DNA of 18,203 nt, taken from positions 1-18,203 of the forward strand of contig JAPKCL010000026.1 of assembly GCA_028822955.1 (NCBI GenBank). The letters are read 5' to 3'. Shown here piece after piece: positions 14,047 to 18,203 of this stretch (position 1 is the first letter of the stretch; each line of letters starts with the position of its first letter). Position numbers and translations under genes: made by a program. A model generated the notes under the pieces. That model had not been told where the DNA came from, ran no database searches, and saw nothing but the letters and a program-made list of their open reading frames with translations. Origin of the DNA: Candidatus Poseidoniaceae archaeon. GTDB taxonomy: Archaea; Thermoplasmatota; Poseidoniia; Poseidoniales; Poseidoniaceae.

Positions 14047-16074
14047 ATGGCACTCATCAATGTTACCCTACCTGATGGAACTGTGAATGAATATGCCGCA
14101 GGCATCACCTGTGCTGAAGTTATTACCGATGCATTGGGCCGTAAACATGGATGTTTAGCCGCCCGAATAGACGGTCTTGAATGTGATTTGTCCCGAGTAC
14201 TTGACACCGATTGTTCGATTGTTGGTATTCTTTCAGAATCCGATGAAGGTCTACACATCCTTCGCCACAGTGCTGCACATTTGCTTGCCCAAGCAGTAAT
14301 GTCCATCTATCCTGATGCAAAACCAACGATTGGTCCAGCGGTTGACCGAGGTTTTTACTATGATTTCGCAATGGAACAAATTGTTGAATCCGATCTCAAA
14401 GCAATTCAAAAGAAGATGCAAGAGTTAGCGCGGAAAAACTTCACGGTTGAACGAGTCGAATTAACCGACGAAGAATTGCAAGAGCATTTTGCTGCGAATC
14501 CCTACAAACTTGAAATTATCAACGACAAAATCGAAGACGGTGGAGGCTCAACGATTTACAAACAGGACGATTGGTATGATTTATGCCTCGGCCCTCACGT
14601 ACCAAATACCTCTCGTTTGATGAATGTTAAACTCACTAGTATCTCTTCAGCATATTGGAGAGGAGACCAAGACCGTGAACAACTGGTTCGGATTTACGGT
14701 ATTGTTGAAGCGAGTAAGGAAGCCCTTCGTGCGACGCTTGACCGTCTTGAACAAGCCAAAAAGCGAGACCATCGAAAACTCGGAAAAGATTTACAGTTAT
14801 TCCATATCGATGAAGAAGTCGGCCAAGGATTGATTCTTTGGACACCACGAGGCTCGATAATCCGTCAAGAATTGCAAGATTTCATTTCCTTCCATTTACG
14901 GCGACAAGGCTATTCGCAAGTTTTCACTCCTCATGTTGGGAAACTTGATTTATACCGTACTTCAGGTCATTTCCCTTATTATCAAGACTCCCAATACCCT
15001 CCACTTGTCGAACGAGAGTTAATGAATAAACTCGCTGATGAAGGTTGTAGTTGCGGTGAACTTTCAAATTTGATGAAGAGTGGAGACATTGACGGCTACA
15101 TGCTCAAGCCAATGAATTGCCCACACCACATCAAACTCTATGCATCACAAATGCGTTCTTATCGTGACTTGCCTCTTCGTTTAGCTGAGTTTGGTACTGT
15201 ATATCGATGGGAGCAATCTGGTGAGATTTCTGGAATGACTCGCGTTCGAGGCTTTACACAAGATGATGCACACTTGTTTGTCACTGAAGACCAAATCGCT
15301 GAAGAAGTCCTCGGGTGCATAGAACTGGTGCAAATTATATTCGATAAACTCGGAATGGATGATTATCGAGTAAGAGTTGGCCTACGTGACCTTGATTCCG
15401 ACAAATATGTTGGAGAACCTGAGCGGTGGGATAAAGCTGAGGACGCATGCCGTGCAGCTGCAGAGTCACTTGGAGTCAATTGGTCTGAAGAGCAAGGAGA
15501 GGCAGCATTTTATGGTCCAAAGATTGATTTCGTTGTGAAAGATGTGATTGGACGTGAATGGCAACTTGGCACAGTTCAAGTCGATTACAACTTGCCAGAA
15601 CGGTTTAGTTTAGAATACAAAGGAAGTGATGGTGAAATTCACAGACCGGTTATGATTCACAGAGCGCCGTTTGGTTCAATGGAACGGTTCTGTGGCGTAC
15701 TGATCGAACATTTTGCTGGTAAATTCCCGACATGGTTAACACCTACTCACTGTCATATAATTACTATCTCTGAAAAGCATACGGCCTACGCCGACGAAGT
15801 CGCACAGTTACTCCGTGACAATGAAATCCGTGTGGAAATCGATAATGGCGATGACACTATTGGAAAGAAAATCCGAACTCATCGTAAGATGCAACCAGCC
15901 TACATGGTCATTCTTGGCGATGGAGAAATTGAAACTCGAACGGTTAGTTTACGTGCCCGAAACGGTGACCAAGTGAGTGGAATACCACTTGAGACCTTTT
16001 TGAAGGATTTGAGAACCGAAATAGATGAAAAGAGAGTTCAACCGTCTTTAGCGGTTTCTCCAAACGAGGATTGA
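14047..16074 (+). CDS. thrS: Threonyl-tRNA synthetase, bacterial/eukaryotic type
   Basis: The enzyme charges tRNA-Thr and edits mischarged Ser-tRNA-Thr. It has 675 residues with all standard domains. A TGS domain (about 1-65) is followed by an N2 editing domain with HSAAH (His74/His78) and CLGPH (Cys180/His184). The class II core has zinc ligands Cys358 (MNCPHH), His409 (DDAHLF) and His538 (MIHRAP), and motif 2 RWEQSGEISGMTRVRG. An anticodon-binding domain starts near 560. Many archaea instead use a synthetase with a D-Tyr-tRNA deacylase-like editing domain, so this is the type usual in bacteria. Compared with the E. coli enzyme, about two dozen extra residues precede the first zinc ligand (about 315-350) and include a CSC motif. 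AAGGAG precedes the ATG at 14047 at good spacing. Confidence 0.97.
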   Translation: MALINVTLPDGTVNEYAAGITCAEVITDALGRKHGCLAARIDGLECDLSRVLDTDCSIVGILSESDEGLHILRHSAAHLLAQAVMSIYPDAKPTIGPAVDRGFYYDFAMEQIVESDLKAIQKKMQELARKNFTVERVELTDEELQEHFAANPYKLEIINDKIEDGGGSTIYKQDDWYDLCLGPHVPNTSRLMNVKLTSISSAYWRGDQDREQLVRIYGIVEASKEALRATLDRLEQAKKRDHRKLGKDLQLFHIDEEVGQGLILWTPRGSIIRQELQDFISFHLRRQGYSQVFTPHVGKLDLYRTSGHFPYYQDSQYPPLVERELMNKLADEGCSCGELSNLMKSGDIDGYMLKPMNCPHHIKLYASQMRSYRDLPLRLAEFGTVYRWEQSGEISGMTRVRGFTQDDAHLFVTEDQIAEEVLGCIELVQIIFDKLGMDDYRVRVGLRDLDSDKYVGEPERWDKAEDACRAAAESLGVNWSEEQGEAAFYGPKIDFVVKDVIGREWQLGTVQVDYNLPERFSLEYKGSDGEIHRPVMIHRAPFGSMERFCGVLIEHFAGKFPTWLTPTHCHIITISEKHTAYADEVAQLLRDNEIRVEIDNGDDTIGKKIRTHRKMQPAYMVILGDGEIETRTVSLRARNGDQVSGIPLETFLKDLRTEIDEKRVQPSLAVSPNED

Positions 16075-16077
16075 GGG
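16073..16077 (+). promoter_or_regulatory. Ribosome-binding site overlapping the thrS stop
   Basis: GAGGG shares its first two bases with the thrS TGA and lies six bases before the next ATG at 16084. This suggests translational coupling of the two genes. Confidence 0.55.
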
Positions 16078-16083
16078 ATTACG

Positions 16084-18162
16084 ATGACAGGACCACCTAT
16101 TGTTAGCGGCTTCACCATTGCTGCTTTGGTGCCGTATGTTTTGGCTGCTGCTACGGCTTGGTTATTCTGGACTCGCGTCGTCCCCCATCAATTACGTGGC
16201 CTACAAGTCGCCTTTGAAACAGGCGAAAAGCGATATGAAGTTCACGAAGTAACTTCTTCAACTCAAGATGCTCGTGATTTACTCCGGTCAAGAGGGATGC
16301 AACCTGGTGTGGCAACCTACATTTTCGCTTTAGTAGGAGCCCTGCTGCTGTTTTTCGAATATGTGATGATTCAGCTAGGGCTTTCAGAGGGTTACCATAC
16401 ACCTTCATTGAGCGTGGCATTAATTTTTATCGCTCTACCTGCTTTAATCTCAATGGGTACTTCACTCGGAGCTCAGGTGATTAAGCCAATTGGTCAAAGC
16501 CGTGCATCTTTGCAAAATTCTGACATTTGGCGGAGTTCAAAGTACGTACTACTGGTCGTGATCTGGGTTGTCATGGTCTACGGGCTTTACCTTCTTTTAG
16601 AAAATGCAGACATACCTCTTTCACGACGGTTTAGTATCTGCGCATTTGCGTTCATGTCGCCATCTATTCTCGCCTATGGCCGGATTCTTGGTTCATCATG
16701 GCAAGCTCTTCGGCAGTCTTCACGAAAAATTGCGCGAGGCGAACCTTCTCCTTTCCACAATCATATTCCAAATGCAAGACAACAGGCCGTGGCGCAACTC
16801 GTTAACCTCAACTTGATTGTGATGCCATATATTGCTTTGAATACGCTTGTTTCACTCCTTGTTTTGTTATATGACCCAAACATGTTACAGCATTCGAACC
16901 GAGTTCTTCAATTGCCTGAATATACACTCCAAACAACGTTTATGGAAGAGGGTGGGATTCTTGGTTTTGGACTCATTGAATTATTTTCATTTATCCCAGT
17001 AACTGGAATACGGGAACCTCTTGTTGAATTTGTGTTATTGTTTTTGTTACTGAACGTTGCTCTGATTGGTTTTCTCTTCGTGTATGAAGTTGCTCGAATC
17101 CTCTTCCTCGATGTTCAAGATGTATCAGGTAAAGGTGGAATTAAATTAGCAGATAGTCGTCTCTTGAGGGCTGAACCAAGTCAACAGGCTAAAGTCCTTA
17201 ATTTCTGTTTTACAGGATTTGCTGGCCAATCGATGCTCTTATTGGCATTAGGAATGATCACTTTTTGGGATTCGTCCGCCCTCCCTCAGGGCGCTAATTG
17301 TGGCGATTGGGAAGACAAAGTGTGCGGAGTTCTAGAGAAAAATACCCTTGAAGAACTCACATGGATGCTCGCCTCAGGTGGTCAAATCGCTTTCCTTATC
17401 ATCTGGCTCAAGTCACGACGCATCGGGTTAGAATTAGAAGACATCACCTTCGACACTACAGTTGGAGTAGACCGTGCTCGCCTTTCAGAACTGCAAGATG
17501 TCATCTACCTCAAACAAAAGCCATTCACTGATCTGATTGCAAACGATCAATGGTCAACTGCTCTCGACCGTTTAGATAAGATTTATGAAGGCCATGGGAA
17601 GCAATTAGAAGGACTTACTTTAGCACGCAAAACCGACGCAATGATGGAATTGTATGCTGGTCTGGGGCGCTGGAACGAGGCCGAACATGAAGCAGTATCT
17701 CTCCTTGCGCTTCGTGGTGGTCGTGAAGCACAAGTCGCTCGTTTGGTACTCTGTGCATCAAGTTTATCTCAACGTGATTATGCAGAAGCAAAACCTCGTC
17801 TGGGCTTGTTGATTTCCGATGATATTGAAACAGCGCGATTACAATGGGCGGCTTCATTGTTCAATCCTAAACAACGAGATTTAGAGCCTGAATTCAAAGC
17901 CCTCATTTCGATTGACTCGATAATGAAACGTAATATTGACCTTGTCCAACGTTACAAAAAGGGCATTGCTCAAAGTGAATTAAAGTACCTCGATACTCCA
18001 CCAGGGCGGATTTTCTTGCTGAGCGATATCGCCCGAATGCGTTTAGGAGGGACTCCAGATAAGGCATTGAACTTGCTTGAACAGTTCATTAAAACCTATG
18101 AAATAACAAATTGGACGCATGGAGAAGTTGTTCGAGCCTTACTTCATATCCATGCGTGTTGA
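16084..18162 (+). CDS. Large polytopic membrane protein with helical C-terminal domain
   Basis: This 692-residue protein is not recognised as a member of a named family. About eight to ten hydrophobic segments are visible, near 9-31, 76-98, 108-129, 153-171, 182-201, 241-263, 290-309, 314-337, 372-395 and 426-443. A loop at about 396-425 contains two cysteines (ANCGDWEDKVC) that could form a disulfide if extracellular. From about 465 to the end the protein is soluble and helical, with repeating patterns such as WSTALDRLDKI, LGRWNEAEHEA and RDYAEAKPRLGLL spaced like TPR-type repeats. That suggests a cytosolic interaction domain. It begins nine bases after thrS, with its ribosome-binding site overlapping the thrS stop. 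A transport or membrane-assembly role is possible but unproven. Confidence 0.8.
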   Translation: MTGPPIVSGFTIAALVPYVLAAATAWLFWTRVVPHQLRGLQVAFETGEKRYEVHEVTSSTQDARDLLRSRGMQPGVATYIFALVGALLLFFEYVMIQLGLSEGYHTPSLSVALIFIALPALISMGTSLGAQVIKPIGQSRASLQNSDIWRSSKYVLLVVIWVVMVYGLYLLLENADIPLSRRFSICAFAFMSPSILAYGRILGSSWQALRQSSRKIARGEPSPFHNHIPNARQQAVAQLVNLNLIVMPYIALNTLVSLLVLLYDPNMLQHSNRVLQLPEYTLQTTFMEEGGILGFGLIELFSFIPVTGIREPLVEFVLLFLLLNVALIGFLFVYEVARILFLDVQDVSGKGGIKLADSRLLRAEPSQQAKVLNFCFTGFAGQSMLLLALGMITFWDSSALPQGANCGDWEDKVCGVLEKNTLEELTWMLASGGQIAFLIIWLKSRRIGLELEDITFDTTVGVDRARLSELQDVIYLKQKPFTDLIANDQWSTALDRLDKIYEGHGKQLEGLTLARKTDAMMELYAGLGRWNEAEHEAVSLLALRGGREAQVARLVLCASSLSQRDYAEAKPRLGLLISDDIETARLQWAASLFNPKQRDLEPEFKALISIDSIMKRNIDLVQRYKKGIAQSELKYLDTPPGRIFLLSDIARMRLGGTPDKALNLLEQFIKTYEITNWTHGEVVRALLHIHAC

Positions 18163-18163
18163 A

Positions 18164-18203
18164 TTAACGGTTTTCGGGCAAAGGTAGGTGGTGGTGCAAC
18201 AAC
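18164..18203 (-). CDS. Probable 3' end of a convergent minus-strand gene, cut by the window
   Basis: Reading from the right edge on the minus strand, one frame gives LLHHHLPLPENR followed by a TAA whose last base is at 18164. That leaves one base between it and the stop of the preceding plus-strand gene. Two other convergent pairs in this window have the same near-zero spacing, which is the main support. Only twelve residues are visible, so no function can be assigned and the call is weak. Confidence 0.35.
   Translation of the reverse strand, partial: LLHHHLPLPENR

Noticed and set aside
13932..14306. Antisense frame of 124 codons over the thrS start
   Set aside because: It overlaps the conserved TGS domain and the thrS leader and has no domain signature.
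1..18203. tRNA genes, CRISPR arrays, insertion sequences or phage genes
   Set aside because: Nothing with a cloverleaf, regularly spaced repeats, transposase motifs or phage structural genes was seen by eye. No motif search could be run, so small RNAs could be missed.

Overview
The window reads as the chromosome of a marine, mesophilic archaeon, most likely Euryarchaeota of the Thermoplasmatota/Poseidoniales (Marine Group II) type. This is inferred from the gene mix. There is a group II (thermosome-type) chaperonin, an archaeal COG3199 ATP-NAD kinase-like protein and a mevalonate-pathway HMG-CoA synthase. Beside them are a bacterial-type DnaK and a bacterial-type threonyl-tRNA synthetase, as expected for a lineage with many acquired genes. 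The secreted protease carries a lipobox-like signal (LAGC). Intergenic gaps are very short, no gene-free stretch exceeds 300 bases, and no tRNA, rRNA, CRISPR array or insertion sequence was seen.

Layout. Bases 1-60 form a long near-perfect hairpin at the window edge. On the minus strand (1-2035) are a possible partial gene, a small two-helix membrane protein and an M28 zinc peptidase lipoprotein. A short divergent promoter region follows. On the plus strand (2198-6470) lies a chaperone cluster: an Hsp20/alpha-crystallin-like protein with a very acidic tail, DnaK, and a divergent thermosome-like chaperonin. HMG-CoA synthase follows (6543-8114) and converges on a minus-strand threonine 3-dehydrogenase, the two stop codons overlapping. 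CTP synthase (plus, to 10927) converges on the COG3199 kinase-like gene (minus) with one base between the stops. From 12215 to 18162 everything is on the plus strand: a six-helix membrane protein resembling Frag1/DRAM/Sfk1, a small acidic protein, a five-helix membrane protein, thrS with a structured leader, and a 692-residue membrane protein with a helical cytosolic tail. A probable minus-strand gene end lies at the right edge.

How the genes fit together. The Hsp20-DnaK-chaperonin run looks like a protein-quality-control operon, with a holdase, a foldase and a folding chamber. HMG-CoA synthase feeds archaeal isoprenoid lipid synthesis. Threonine dehydrogenase, CTP synthase and ThrRS are core metabolism and translation. 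The points most worth a second look are the chaperone cluster with its altered chaperonin, the strikingly eukaryote-like CTP synthase, the three-segment switch-like leader of thrS, unusual insertions in HMG-CoA synthase and ThrRS, and the terminal palindrome, which may be an assembly or amplification fold-back. All comparisons with known proteins were made from memory of the families; no search was run.
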